DNA of 26,913 nucleotides, taken from the NCBI GenBank assembly GCA_037176905.1, contig JBBBWG010027679.1, positions 1 through 26,913 of the forward strand. Reading direction: 5' to 3'. This stretch comes from Azolla pinnata. Its lineage: Eukaryota > Streptophyta > Polypodiopsida > Salviniales > Salviniaceae. The notes below the pieces were generated by a model that worked only from the letters and a program-made list of their open reading frames with translations, searched no databases and had not been told where the DNA came from. Position 1 is the first letter of the stretch, and the number at the start of each line of letters is the position of its first letter. Of this stretch, positions 14,109 through 25,950 are shown one piece after another. The position numbers and the translations under genes are program-made.

Positions 14109-17100
14109 ATGACGGTCAGCTCTCAACACCGCTGCGTCTTTGGTTAGTCTCCTTCCTCACCTATTTTCTTTTGAGGTTTTGGGGGAGCATTTTAGTGTTT
14201 TCTTCGAGTTCTAGGGTTTTATTTTTCCCCAGATTTTCCCCCAGATTTTTCCCCAGACGTAGACCAGGGGATTTTTAGGTCCTCTTGTTATCTAAGGACT
14301 CCATGCATTTAGAGCTTTCATGTTTATCTGTGGGTTTTACTGTTTTTTTTTTGAAGTTTTCTGAAGTCATTTAGAGTGTTTGGTTTGGAATTCTGTACTG
14401 CATTTACGTTTCCTCATTTGCTAGAAGATCCCTGCTTTTGGTCAAACTTATAAAAGCTTTCAGTTTTGTGAAGGTTTTTGAAGCATCCAAACTTTTACTG
14501 AAAGCCATAGCTCTTTTTCTTTTTTGTTAATGAAATACCTTCTTCTTTTTCTTACGTTCATCTTCTGGACCCCATCGATGGGTTGGATGAATACGTGAAA
14601 ACCCACTGCTGTGTTTGATAAATAGGATGTTAATCTAATGATATCTGAATCATTATCTCTGTTTCTGATGCTATATTATATTCATGTGTGTGGAAGAAAC
14701 AAGCACAAAGGAAATAATTGGAATAGCACTGAATGAAAGGAATGCAGATAACATTAATGTGACAAATGGTATCCATGCTTAGATAAGCTTTGTATTATAG
14801 ATAAAGCTTGTTACATTGCATTTAGGGTTTAGGGTTTAGGGATCCTTCATCTATCGAACATATGATTTGGGGCTTTCATAACTAATGGAATAAGATATCT
14901 TTGATGACAAAAAGTTCACGCTAACAATGTGTCCTGTAACAGTTGGAAATATACCATATGATGCATCTGAAGAAGAGTTGATTCGAATCTGTGAGGAGGT
15001 TGGACCAGTCGTCTCTTTCCGGTGCGTCTCCAGAACTTTGGAGAAAGTGCTTCCATTTTCGAACATATCAAGCAGTTGTAAAAGAGTTTGTTCTGTTTTA
15101 GAAATGCGAAAATAACTTATAGACATAGTTAATATGCTGGCATGGATCTTTCTTCTATTTCTAATCTTTCATGAATCTCTTGTATCAATGCATAAAAATA
15201 AGAGTGTAGGATGGAAGACACTGTATCTGTTATTTTGCAAAATTCTATTTATGCATAAAAATAAGAAGTTATGCAGAGCTACCTGTTTTTGGTAACAAAA
15301 TTCTGTTTTGGCATCTCTTATCTGAAAAATTCTGATGTAGATTACTGTGCTGATAAACTTGATGCAAAACTACCTTTATGTCTCATATATTGCTCATGAA
15401 ATTTGTGTCCCTTGATGCAAGGATCTAATTAAACTTCGACCTGGCTTGCTCTTATCGCTACTTGTATTGAAGTGGTGGGTACTCAGCTCCATGGGATGGT
15501 GCACGTACTTGTGTGAAAATTTTGTAATTCATGCTTTTCATTGATTCATGCAATAACTCATTGTCGACCTTGGATTTGTGAATATATATACCGAACAACA
15601 TTTAATTCTCAGCTTGTAAAATAATCATTAAAAGGAGCAATATGTTATGGAGCTGTTTTGTGTAGGTTTTTATTGATCTCTATTCATGATAATGTCACAT
15701 TTATTAAATTAACATAATATTTTGTATACTTCTGTATGTGTGTTCCAAGAATGGTATACTTTTGTACACATTGTGAAAATGGCTATTTTGATATTGTGTC
15801 AATCCATATTTTCCAACTGTCTCGGCTCCCTCCATTCAGAATACTGTGATGGTGTTCATAAGGTGTGAACAAAACTTTTTGTTCTTCTAGTCACTTGCCA
15901 ATCTTCCACTGAATTAAATTAAAGGTATCTGGTTTCTTTGAACATTTATAGAAATTGAGAGCAACTCTTGCTTCAATACCAATGGCTTGATTACAGTGAC
16001 CAGGTTGTAGTTGCATTGCATGGATGATATCTCTTGTATGATAGTGTGTGAGTATCATGCTATTTACAACCAATTCTTGGCTCAATTCTGTCAAGTTGAC
16101 ATTTTTTGCAGTATGTAAAGAGTATTGTCGCTCATTTATCGGGATCAATGTGTTTGAACTGATAGCATTGGAAGCAATGGCTTTAAAAATTCATGAGTGA
16201 ATATACTCATCAAAATTGGCCTCTTTGTGGACACTAAGAAATTCTGATTCCAATTGCTATTCAACAGCATACTGTGCCCAAATAAAAATCTTGGAAACAC
16301 GTGAATCATGAAAGTTTATTCTTGAGCACAATCTGATGCATTGTATGACTGAGGAGCAGAGTAGATGCCATCTGATTGTGTACATACTTATGGTTTTGTA
16401 CACAAAAGCTCACTCTTTTGTCATATTCACAGATACTAATAATATCAGCCTAATGGGCTTATTGTAACACGAGACGTTTCAAAGTTAGCCTTATCAATGT
16501 GGTTTTTCTGCCAGTTTGGTCATTGACAGGGAAACAGGGAAACCAAAGGGTTACGGTTTCTGTGAATATAAAGATGAGGAAACAGCTTCAAGTGCGCGGC
16601 GTAATTTGCAGGGTTATGAGATAAGTGGACGCCAGTTACGCGTTGATTTTGCAGAGAATGAAAAAGGAACTGCTGATCGGAACAGAGATCAGGTACATAT
16701 GTCTCGCAGTGATTTAAAATGTGAGTTATTTTTTGTTCAGGAATTTAAATGTTTAGCTCATTGCTAGTTGTTTGTAGGGAAGGGGAGGGCCAGGTCTTGT
16801 GGGTGAGCAAGCAGTCAGCGCAACATAAACAGCTTTTTTTCTTTTTGGTTTTATTGCTCTGAGATTTGATTCTAGTTTGCATGCAGATATATCCAAGCAA
16901 ACATCTGGACCAAAAATATCTAAAGATTTATCTTTACACCAAGCTGTGGGTATCCATGTTGCAGTTTCAGCTGCTGGAATAATGGCTGGAATTTTAGGTG
17001 CTCCACAAACTCCTATTGGATCTTGTGTTGGAGGGGCCAACGGTAGAGCACAAATGACTGATCCACTAACTATCCATCTAGCCAGTATGTCTCGATTCCA

Positions 17101-19171
17101 GCTTTTTGAAGTCATTCATCTGATGAAGGTAAGGAACCAACTATTTTGACTGATCTATAATTCATTGATTAGAATCTAGCAGTTTTATGTAGTGCAAAGT
17201 TGTTTCTGAATGCAGAATTTTATCCAACAAAATCAGCAAAGTGCTCGGCAGGTTTTGGCCACAAACCCACAGCTTACAAAAGCATTATTTCAGGTGCTTA
17301 CTCTTTTTCTTTGTACTGGCAAGTATGCGGGTTCATGAGATGCTTTTCAAATTCATTTAACTTTTTATACTCAGCTGATTTTCAGGCACAGATCATATTG
17401 GGTAATGTTCCGCAAATGGTAAGTGGATTTTCTTCTTGGGCTGGTTGATTACTTTGATTGAACCATCATAGTACCATACAGAAAGTGAAATACACTAATT
17501 TGTAGGTTGGTTCATGTAATATAAAACATCAACAGTAATATAATGTCGTAAACCTACCGAAGGTCCTTGATAGGAGGTGAAAGGCTGATGAAATCATTAT
17601 TAGGCTTGTTCACATCTAGCATAGCATGCTTATAATCATATTGTGGCTTTTACTGTTAACGACTTTTGCGAAATCGTTTCTTGGGTTGGTTCATTGTTGG
17701 TTAGGTAGCCTAATTTACTGCAAATATGTGCAGTTTCCCCATGCTCAGAATGGTCAGCCATCTCAAATTCTCCTCTCATCACAAGGGCAAGCACATATAC
17801 CTAGTGGTGGTCAACAGCAAAACTATGCTTTTCATATGTTTCCGCATCCATCACAGCAGCAATCAAGCATCCAGCCCACAGCGTTTCCCCCACCACAAGC
17901 TATTCAGGTACCACAAGCACCACCATCAACTGTAGCGCTACCGCAGCAAACACAATCTCAACTGCCTCTTCAACCACCTTTACCGCAAACTTGTCCTCCC
18001 TCTCCAGGAGCTGCACAGGCCATGGCCTATGAGTACTCATGGAACCAACAACCAGCACAGGTTTTCTCTCTTTCTTTGAATTTGTGAACATATGTCATTT
18101 TTCTCTACCTTCTCTCTTTTTTGAGTATGTGCATCATGCTTATGACCTCTGCTGGAGACAGATGATGGAAAATGAAACAATTAAGATGCTACATGCTAAT
18201 GTTAAATCTGACCCTAAACGTGGTTGCAGCAATCTAATGGAATGCCACCTCAGTTTGTATCTTATCAAGGGATGCCACCACCTTTACCTAGTCAACCACT
18301 TCCTCACCATCTGCAGGTCAGTTACAATTTCAAATTTTAGATGTTTCTGATTTTTCAGAAAGCCTCATATGGTCATTTCTTTCTACATGGAGTGTAAAAG
18401 AATCTGGCATTACGCAGGGAGGATTAGCAGTTTCAACAATTTCAAATACGGATAGCATCGCTCAATTGGGAAGAGGAACTGACACTGAAATTCATTGTAA
18501 TTCAGTATCATTAGCAAATCGGAACAAACTATCATCATCAAATGACTCACTATTATCAAACCCATCAAACCAGTCACAATTATCAAACAGTTCAATGGTG
18601 GGTTTTCCATCTTCAAATGTGATGGATGATCAACAAGGAGTGGTGAAGAGTAATACAGTTGATGGGGCTAGTGTTATGTATCCTCGACAATGCAGCCAGC
18701 CTACAGCACAACTTCCCAGTCAACAGCAGACTCAGGTTCGTGTGGTTAGTTTTAAGGAACTTGAATATTTAACATGTACAAAAATGTCCAGAAAATGGTT
18801 AAATGACACTAGTTCAGCTTTGAATATGCCAACTTAAGATTTTTATTAGAAGCAGAATCTGCTTGAATGAACTTCAGTAATTTTATCCCAATTTCTTTGT
18901 CGTTATAATTGTGAAAGCAAACTTTGCCCATTGGTACTAGTACAAATAATTTTTCCTGGCAGCTGATCTATGATACTGGAAATTAATTTTTCCTGGCAGC
19001 TGATCTATGATACAAATAATTTCTGTGCAGGTTTTATTGGTCTCTGATCAACAAAATGCATTGCTACAGCAAGTCATTAACCTTACACCTGAGCAGCTTA
19101 ATTCTCTGCCCCCAGAGCAGAGACAACAGGTCCTGGATTTGCAGCAAGCATGGAAAAATCAAATTCTATAG
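14109..19171 (+). CDS. CSTF64: Cleavage stimulation factor subunit CSTF64, 11 exons
   Basis: Exons: 14109-14142, 14943-15021, 16515-16692, 16778-16802, 16887-17128, 17216-17293, 17386-17418, 17734-18060, 18230-18316, 18418-18735, 19031-19171. They total 1542 nt (513 residues; Arabidopsis CSTF64 about 460). The N-terminal RRM spans residues 9-87, with RNP2 VFVGNIPY (10-17) and RNP1 KGYGFCEY (49-56). The hinge that binds CSTF77/symplekin covers about 140-223 ([12 protein letters not shown], then helical). A Gln/Pro/Ser-rich region of about 240 residues follows. The last 46 residues ([20 protein letters not shown]) are the C-terminal three-helix domain that contacts Pcf11. The protein binds U/GU-rich RNA downstream of poly(A) sites in the nucleus and helps choose the cleavage site. 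The first exon codes only 11 residues, and exons 4 and 7 are 25 and 33 nt. All introns are GT-AG. Vertebrate-type MEARA repeats are absent, as expected for plants. Confidence 0.95.
15022..16514 (+). other. Second intron of CSTF64 (1.5 kb, splits the RRM)
   Basis: The intron runs from GTGCGT to TTTCTGCCAG and joins CG to T to give Arg38. A TATGCATAAAAATAAGA-type word occurs at about 15188 and 15251. No gene or transposon signature was recognised. Open frames on the minus strand (15891-16148) have no domain signal. Confidence 0.6.
18940..19020 (+). repeat. Tandem duplication next to the last CSTF64 acceptor
   Basis: AATTTTTCCTGGCAGCTGAT and the following CTATGATAC occur twice (about 18950-18981 and 18988-19014), just before the true acceptor TTCTGTGCAG ending at 19030. 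Each copy carries an acceptor-like TTTTTCCTGGCAG. Confidence 0.85.
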
Positions 19172-21075
19172 ATTATACATTTCTGATTATAAAAAAGAAG
19201 AAGAAGAAGAAATGATGTTTTTGTATCTTGAGTGAAGACCCAGGTCTCACACAGGAAGTATTCATGATTCTGTATCATACCCCCATGAGCAGGGAGTGGT
19301 CTGATTCCTGTTGTGTATTCGGATGTGACCCAAATCGTATGCTGAAGTATATTCTGGGAATGTAAATGTTACAGGGGGGTAACATTTGAATGGAATATGG
19401 AATGCAATGAACTTACTTGTTCATCAAAGCTGCATGATGCACAGCTGAAATGTAATGTATGACAGACATAGAAGTGAGAACTCTGTATGTGCCTCCAAAA
19501 ACGAGACTTGAATCATCATCGATATGTTAATGAACTTAAAAAGGCTGCTGCCGAGAAGTTGATGATTGTGGTCGACAGAATAGGCTGCTGATTCTGAGAA
19601 TCTACAGCTTCCTCTGCATCAGTCTAAAATATGTAGTTCAGGTCTCAACCACGTCATCTGATTCATGATCATCAACATGGATGCTGGCAATACCTACGTG
19701 AGTCCCGGATTCAATGTCATCTTTGGTAATCTTGTGCTTGTATTCATTCATAACAAGGACAAAGATTCATGTAAGTCATACCTTCATTTATCCAAATTTC
19801 AAACTGAATCATATACAGTAAATTTCACACGAAGTGTGAAACTGAATCATCCCCTACTTCTTTGTAAAGCATCTGTGTTTTCAAGCATCAAAGAAGCTGA
19901 GATCAGATTATGCATAAGATTATTGTAACCACATATCTTGCCTTGATTTCCTTGGAAAGAATGGGTAATTGTACAGATCATCTTGTTTAGGCACTCCTCA
20001 CAAAATCTAACAGAAAAGGCTTTGGTTGAAAATTAAGATGTTGAGAACTTGCAGCGACTCAATACACTTTTCTGCATAATTTGGTGTGGGGGAGGCAGAG
20101 AAAGTTAAAAACAATGTAGTTATATACCATCAGCACTGCAATTTGTAAATGGACGAAATAACTAACTGCCAAATCATGAAGATCAAATGGAAAGGGACTC
20201 TGCTGGTAAGCATTTACACGGGAACAAAAGGTTCAAAACGAATCAGCGGTTAAACACAAACTGGAGGATAGAAGCAACTGAATTCAATCACCACAGAAAA
20301 AACCAAACCCTATGATCAAACCTATCTGAATTAGTTGAATTTGTTCGATTTAGAATTGTCTGAAGTAACACCCCCAAAGCACATGCATACGGTCTTCCAG
20401 TCCCTGAACAGAAAATTTGTATACACAAAAATCTCACCATGAACCTGAGCTTTACAGCTGCGTTCTACACCTTCTTTACAAGGTTGTGCCTATAAATCAG
20501 TTCATGGTCCTATTTCGAATAGATAATGTTCCAATATAAGATTAAACAATAAATCTCCCTATCGAGTCATACAGTGTGAAGTTTCGTGTTTGCGAGGAAA
20601 ATTAGCTTCATAAACGGAACAAAAACATGAAACAGCTCTAAACAGCGAGCATTACAAAGTAGTGTATACCAGTGCCTTCAAAGTCAACTTCCGGATCTCC
20701 ACCGACAATATTCTTAAATCAATGAATTCCTACAAGAAAATGGGTGGCTCTTATCTCCTCAGTTTACGTCGTCTGCAGGGCATGTCAGAAGCAGAGTTTG
20801 TGAGGGATCTGTAGAACCTGAAGCCTTGTGCAAAGCAGCCCTACACACAAGCTTTAAATCTGAATGCTTTGTAGAACAAACCAATTAACTCGATGTAGAT
20901 GCTTCTTAACAGCTCCATACTTGAAAGCACTGCACTATTCTAGGCTAGCACAGCTTTATGCTTCAGAGATTGCCAAAATATCATGTCACCTGCAAGAACG
21001 GGCAGCGCTTAATTCAAGTGCATACAAAAGTTTGAATATGAAATCAGACATATCATCAAGGAGAAAATAGAGGTG
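19172..21075. other. Convergent 3' region between CSTF64 and the helicase gene
   Basis: This region holds the CSTF64 3' untranslated region (with an AAG run at about 19195-19211 and TGTAA/TGTAT words near 19450) and the 3' side of the minus-strand helicase gene. An 87-codon frame at 19665-19928 has no domain signal. No further gene is supported in this 1.9 kb. Confidence 0.45.
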
Positions 21076-21124
21076 TCATGGACCACCATATGGTAAGAAT
21101 TCAAAATCTTCAGTGGTTTGAAGT
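21076..21124 (-). other. Possible alternative last exon of the helicase gene
   Basis: The stop TGA at 21300-21298 lies inside AAG|GTGAGA, a strong donor. If spliced there (after 21302) to the acceptor CCTAG (ending at 21125), the frame continues for 16 codons, RLQTTEDFEFLPYGGP, to TGA at 21078. This is an inference from splice signals only. Confidence 0.3.
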
Positions 21125-21297
21125 CTAGGCTTCAAGAAAAAACATGGACATTCACCATGCGGCATATGGAAAACACATTGAGGGACTTCTCAGCCTTAGG
21201 GTTTAGGGTTTTTAGAGCAGGAAAGCATACTAAACAGAAGAGTTCAGAAGAGTTCAAATATATCAAAAGAATGATGCAATAAACATACAGACTAATC

Positions 21298-24200
21298 TCA
21301 CCTTGCGCCCCGGCTTCTTGATCCACTTCTCCACTCACTGGATTCTCCGCCCCAAGAGCTACCACTTCTGCTAGAACCACCACTCCTATCACTCCATGAG
21401 CTTCCACTTCTGGAATTATCACCCCATGAGCTTCCATTTCTGGAGTTATCACCCCATGAGCCTCCACTTTTGGAGTTATCATCCCATGAGCTTCCTTTTC
21501 TGCTGTCACCCCAACTACTTGAACCACCCCAACTGGAGCCAGAACCCCTGCTGCTTGATCCATATGATCCACGGCCTCTCATTGATCCACCACGACCAGA
21601 CCGGAAGCCACCACCTCTCGAAGAAAACATTCCATAACTATCTCGGGGAGCATCAGCATATTGAAGTCTTGGCAACTATTGCAAAAAGCAAAATAATTCT
21701 CATGATTTATCTCATAGTTAGATTCTTGCGTCCCTCCCTTCCTCTCTACTGAATAGTTTACCCATAGCATCAAAGTTGAAAAATTGAAGGAACCCAAGTT
21801 CCTGACTTGAATTATAAATATATTCCTGACTAAATTTATTTGAAAATTGGAGGTAACCCAAGTTAGATCCCCGCTCCTAATTCCATATTCCAATTATCCC
21901 ACAGCTGAAATACACTGACTTCAATAATTGACCTCTCGCCTTTGGTCAGAAAATTACCAATTGAAATCAACGCTCTATTGTTATTCTCTCTCATAGATTA
22001 AGATCTAATCTATGACTTCCCAATGCCAAGTTTGTGTGATGCTATAGTGCAGGAAACCTACCTTTGAAATCGCTTGGATCTCATCACCAGGTGGTAGTGG
22101 AAGAGCAAGAAGTTCTTTTGCAATATCCTCAGGAAGGTCGAAAACCGCACCCATGCCCTGTTTATAAATAGGATAGTTAAAAGCTCCTCAGAAAATGTCA
22201 TATGGATTCCAGGGGATTCCGGATGCAAGTGTCACTACCTCTGATGGATCCAGCATTAGTATCTTTCCAACTTCATCAGTAGCTCGTTGGCAGATGGACG
22301 CAAGTGCTCCCATAACACCCCCAGGTGACAAGAGTCCACTCCCACCACGGGTCCGTGTAAATTGGACTGTCATCCATCCCTGAAATGCAAGAAGAAAAAA
22401 TTATCAACATATATGAAGACACCAAGGGAAAGAAAGGAAAAAGGAAAATGTAGTATCCTCGCTAAAGCCTGTGAGACTCAAAAATCACATTACAATCAAA
22501 TCTTCTGTCCCATCAAAGAAACAAAAATTAAAAAGGAACGAGTATGCCCTTCAAATGTTTAACATGAATAAAACCCTTGGGAATGGAGACCAGAGTCACC
22601 AAAACCGTACCTGCTCATGTGTAATCAAAGAGCGAGAAGCTGGTGGTTGTGTGAATCCACTTAAGTGAGCAATGGCTGCTGCTAATGCATCAGCACCTTG
22701 CTCTTGTAAAAGAGCTTGTGCTATTGGAAGAAACACAGCTGTCAACTCCGGATGAACTTTGCTTAACGCATCTCTTGCTTGTTCGGATGAAGCTGTAAGA
22801 ACATCTTCAACAGTCGGTGCACTTATAGGCTCAAATTTGCACCCAACATCCCTCTCAATGGTTCGAAGTGTCCTTGTCTGAGAATTTGCATGTATCAATA
22901 TAGCTGTCCCATCTTTGCCAGCCCTCCCTGTCCTCCCAGAACGGTGGACAAAAGTTTCAGGATCATTTGGTGCTTCATAGTGAATAACCTGCATGCAATT
23001 ATAAGCTGTCAAAACTGCACAATCTCTTCAATCATCGAGAAAGAAATGAAACTAAATCGATTGGAGCTAAACATAACAAATAAATTTAGAGAAATGAAAG
23101 AATCTCACAAGATCAACATCTGGGATATCAAGTCCCCGAGCTGCAACATCAGTTGCTATTAAGACTGTGAACTTCCCACTTCTGAACCGAGCGAGAGTTT
23201 TCTCCCTTTGGGCTTGAGATATATCACCATGCAAAGCTTCTGCTCCAAGGATCCGGCTCATTGCCATGGAAACCTCATCAGCATCCTTCTTTGTTTGTGT
23301 AAAAACAATAGTCTTCCCACCCTTTCCATATACCTGGATCATTATGAATTGCAAATATGTTCAGGGAAATGCAATGAAACCAACCAATGGCAACAAGTAC
23401 ACGAAACGATGTCTTAAGTTTTACAGTTATCAGGTCATTGAGGATAGAACGTTTGGCTGCTGGTGGACAAGCTATCGAGAACAATTTGATGCCCTGTGCA
23501 AGTTTCTCCTTAGAGTCTCCAACCTACAATGTAAAATTTAACTGTTAGGGCATTGCAACAGTTGTGAGTTCTTGCCACATAAGACTTAAAATCGTGATCA
23601 AAACTTGCCAGATCAATCTTCAAGGGGTTCTTTAAGTACTTCCTCGAGATTTGGGAAACCCAAGATGGCATGGTGGCAGAAAACAACATACTTTGACGTT
23701 CCGATGGCACGTACTGTAGGATTTTCTCTACATCTTCAGCAAAGCCTATAGCGAGCATCTGATCAGCTTCATCGAGAACAAGATATCTAACTTCGTTGAG
23801 TTGTAAAGAGCCTCTTTCAATCAAGTCCATGATACGGCCAGGGGTTCCAACTGCAATATCGACCCCACCTTGCAACTTCCTTTGTTGTCCACCAATGGGC
23901 ACTCCCCCATACACACAAAGAGTGGACAATGATGGTGCAGATTCCATGAACTCTTTTTCTACTTGCATCGCTAACTCTCTTGTAGGCGCCAGCACAAGTA
24001 CACGGGGGTTACGAGAGAAGCGTCTGAATAGATCAAGTACACCTTCAGCTCATAATCAGAGAGTGGGGATTGATTGTTGTGAACTAAGGGATTGTATAAA
24101 TTACGCTAAAAACACCAGAATGCTTAAAATTCCTCCAATTTCCCAGAAATACCCGTTGAATCTAAAGTTTTCCAGAACACTCACAAAGTACGAATGCACC

Positions 24201-25377
24201 TATTACAATGGAGTGCTCTGGTGATTTTGATGAACTTGGGATATTCTCGTAAATATTCAAAAACCTTGAGAGTATTTTGAGTCAACAAATTTTACCGTGA
24301 GCTAGTTTGGTTCTGTTCCAAGAGATTCTGAATGATGGGGATGCCGAAAGCCAAGGTTTTGCCCGTGCCTGTTCTGGCTCGACCAATCAGGTCAAGTCCT
24401 TCGGTTGCAGGCTTGAGAACTGCCTCCTGCACATGATAAATGAAATTTGTCTTAAATAGACTGTAGGAGCAGAATATAGGAGCAAAATGAAATGAGTTTA
24501 TGCTGCTAATACCTAAGTGAATGGCAGTCCAAACCCATGTGTACACAATGATACAAACCGAAACCACAATTACACTCTAATTAAAGTCATCATGTAGATA
24601 ATGTCATCAACAAACATAAGGATACCATGACATAAAAAAAATAACTTTTTGGTAACCCATGAGACTATACGAGTTTAGGAACAGTTTCCAAACAAAAGTA
24701 GATAATGGGATCGTCCAATCTAAGATGGCACGATCACTTGTCCATTTTCAGAAGTTTGAAAACTCAGAGCTTGTAAAACAGCACATGCAAATAATAAACC
24801 GAATAGAGAAATTTTATGCCCACTTCCACACCAAAAGCATGATTAGTTTACAAGAACAAGATTAAGAAAACCATACCTGGATAGGGAACAAATGTGTGAT
24901 TCCTCGTTTTCGTAGCGCATCAACAAGCTCCTTTCGAAGGCCCAAGGTGGAGATATCACTACCGCCATTGAATGGCTGCGAATCACTCTCTTCTCCATCG
25001 CTCACATCCACACTACTTCTACTCACAACTCTCGGCGGGAATTCTTTCAAATCTCTCTCAGCAACTGCATAATCGGCCAGAGCCACGGCAGGTCTCTTCC
25101 AAGAATCCTCATCAAAAGCATCTTTTCTTGACTGATGAATGCGAGATGCATCCATACGAGCAGATAAGCATTGGAATGATCTAGAAGAATGTGACAGTTG
25201 CCCAGCTCCAAGGGCGGCGGTGTTTGAAACGAGGCGATTCATATCCCCCAGGAAGGAAGAAGAGAGCATGCTAACGACACTTCCGGACGCTCGCTGCGAC
25301 ACGGCTGCCCCTCTGCCGCTGGCGGTCTCCAGCGACAGGGCGTGGAAGGTATGAGCAGAGGCGAGTGAAGGGGCCAT
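21298..25377 (-). CDS. Organellar DEAD-box RNA helicase with GUCT domain (RH3-like), 9 exons
   Basis: Exons in transcription order: 25377-24877, 24426-24296, 24023-23609, 23523-23425, 23333-23109, 22988-22611, 22379-22239, 22157-22062, 21675-21298. They total 2364 nt (787 residues; Arabidopsis RH3 about 750). ATG 25377 is the first in-frame ATG. The Ser/Ala-rich N-terminus with few acidic residues before about 75 fits an organelle transit peptide. Core motifs: Q motif GITHLFPIQ (159-167), motif I ARTGTGKT (184-191), PTRELA (224-229), TPGR (271-274), DEAD (295-298), SAT (326-328), [16 protein letters not shown], and [10 protein letters not shown] (472-481). Residues 584-662 match the GUCT domain of RH3-type helicases. 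The tail (from about 675) is Gly/Ser/Arg/Trp-rich with 10-residue repeats. RH3 acts in chloroplast group II intron splicing and ribosome assembly. The core also resembles mitochondrial RH9/RH53 (PMH), but those lack a GUCT as I recall, so RH3 is favoured and localisation is uncertain. Intron 3 is GC-AG. Confidence 0.93.
21386..21515 (-). repeat. 30-bp in-frame repeat in the helicase tail
   Basis: About four units of a 30-bp sequence encode [10 protein letters not shown]-type decapeptides (residues roughly 717-760). The period is a multiple of three, so copy number can vary without a frameshift. Confidence 0.85.
23524..23608 (-). other. GC-AG intron (intron 3 of the helicase gene)
   Basis: Exon 3 ends GATCTG and the intron starts GCAAGT. 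The acceptor is ACATTGTAG. The join gives the family-conserved IDLVGDS. Reading on without splicing gives an aberrant sequence, so the GC donor is well fixed. Confidence 0.85.
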
Positions 25378-25399
25378 AGCGAGACGTCCTCCGACGAAT

Positions 25400-25672
25400 C
25401 TGGGGACAACCCAACAAGCAGAATTAGGGTTTCGCAAATGGGTAGGGGGCGAATTCCAGCAAAAGCGAGATTTGCAGGGCCGGAGAAAGGAATCAATCCA
25501 TGCTTTCAAGCAGAAAGGAAGCTGAAATTGAGGTAGAGGGAGCAAAACAAAGCAAGAAAACGATGCAGAGAAGCGGAGACACAAAGACAGACAGACAGAG
25601 AGGGAGAGGGAGAGAGAGAGAGAGAGAGAGAGAAGAGGAAGGGAGTGTTGTGAGGCAGAGGAAGAGATTTAC
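25400..25672 (-). other. Probable leader intron of the helicase gene, holding a (GA)n tract
   Basis: On the minus strand CCTCCAG|GTAAATC (donor GT at 25672) and TTGTCCCCAG (acceptor ending at 25400) frame a 273-nt segment just upstream of the ATG. It contains the GA microsatellite at about 25598-25634. The open frame through this segment has no ATG of its own before 25377. Confidence 0.55.
25598..25634. repeat. (GA)n microsatellite
   Basis: GAGAG runs with GGGAGAGG interruptions lie in the probable helicase leader intron. Confidence 0.9.
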
Positions 25673-25778
25673 CTGGAGGAACAGAGAAGCAGCTATGGAA
25701 AGCTTGAAGCTTGTTGTTGTGTTGAGGTTTCTCTTTCTGTGGGGAATGAATTCCTTTCTCTTCTGGTTTTAGGACACA

Positions 25779-25798
25779 CATATATATCTACTCATTGG
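25779..25798 (-). promoter_or_regulatory. Candidate core promoter of the helicase gene
   Basis: On the minus strand CCAAT (25798-25794) is followed by GATATATATGTG (about 25789-25778), a TATA-type box. A start of transcription about 30 bp further (near 25750) would leave a leader exon up to the donor at 25672. Confidence 0.5.
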
Positions 25799-25950
25799 GC
25801 TTGCACCACACAAACCTAAAAGATAAGCTTCCCAAGTGCTCTCCTCTTGCAAAGGGTTTCAAAGGGGACATTGGGCCCCTTCCACACCTGGGCAACATGG
25901 CTATGGGGGCATATCACCAGAAGGTAAACTCCATCACAGCTCCCGAGGCT

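Noticed and set aside
19665-19928. 87-codon plus-strand frame between CSTF64 and the helicase
   Set aside because: No domain, ordinary intergenic composition, and lies in a convergent 3' region.
25378-25584. N-terminal extension of the helicase upstream of 25377
   Set aside because: The frame starts with TTG. A donor and acceptor frame a leader intron here, and the first ATG is at 25377.
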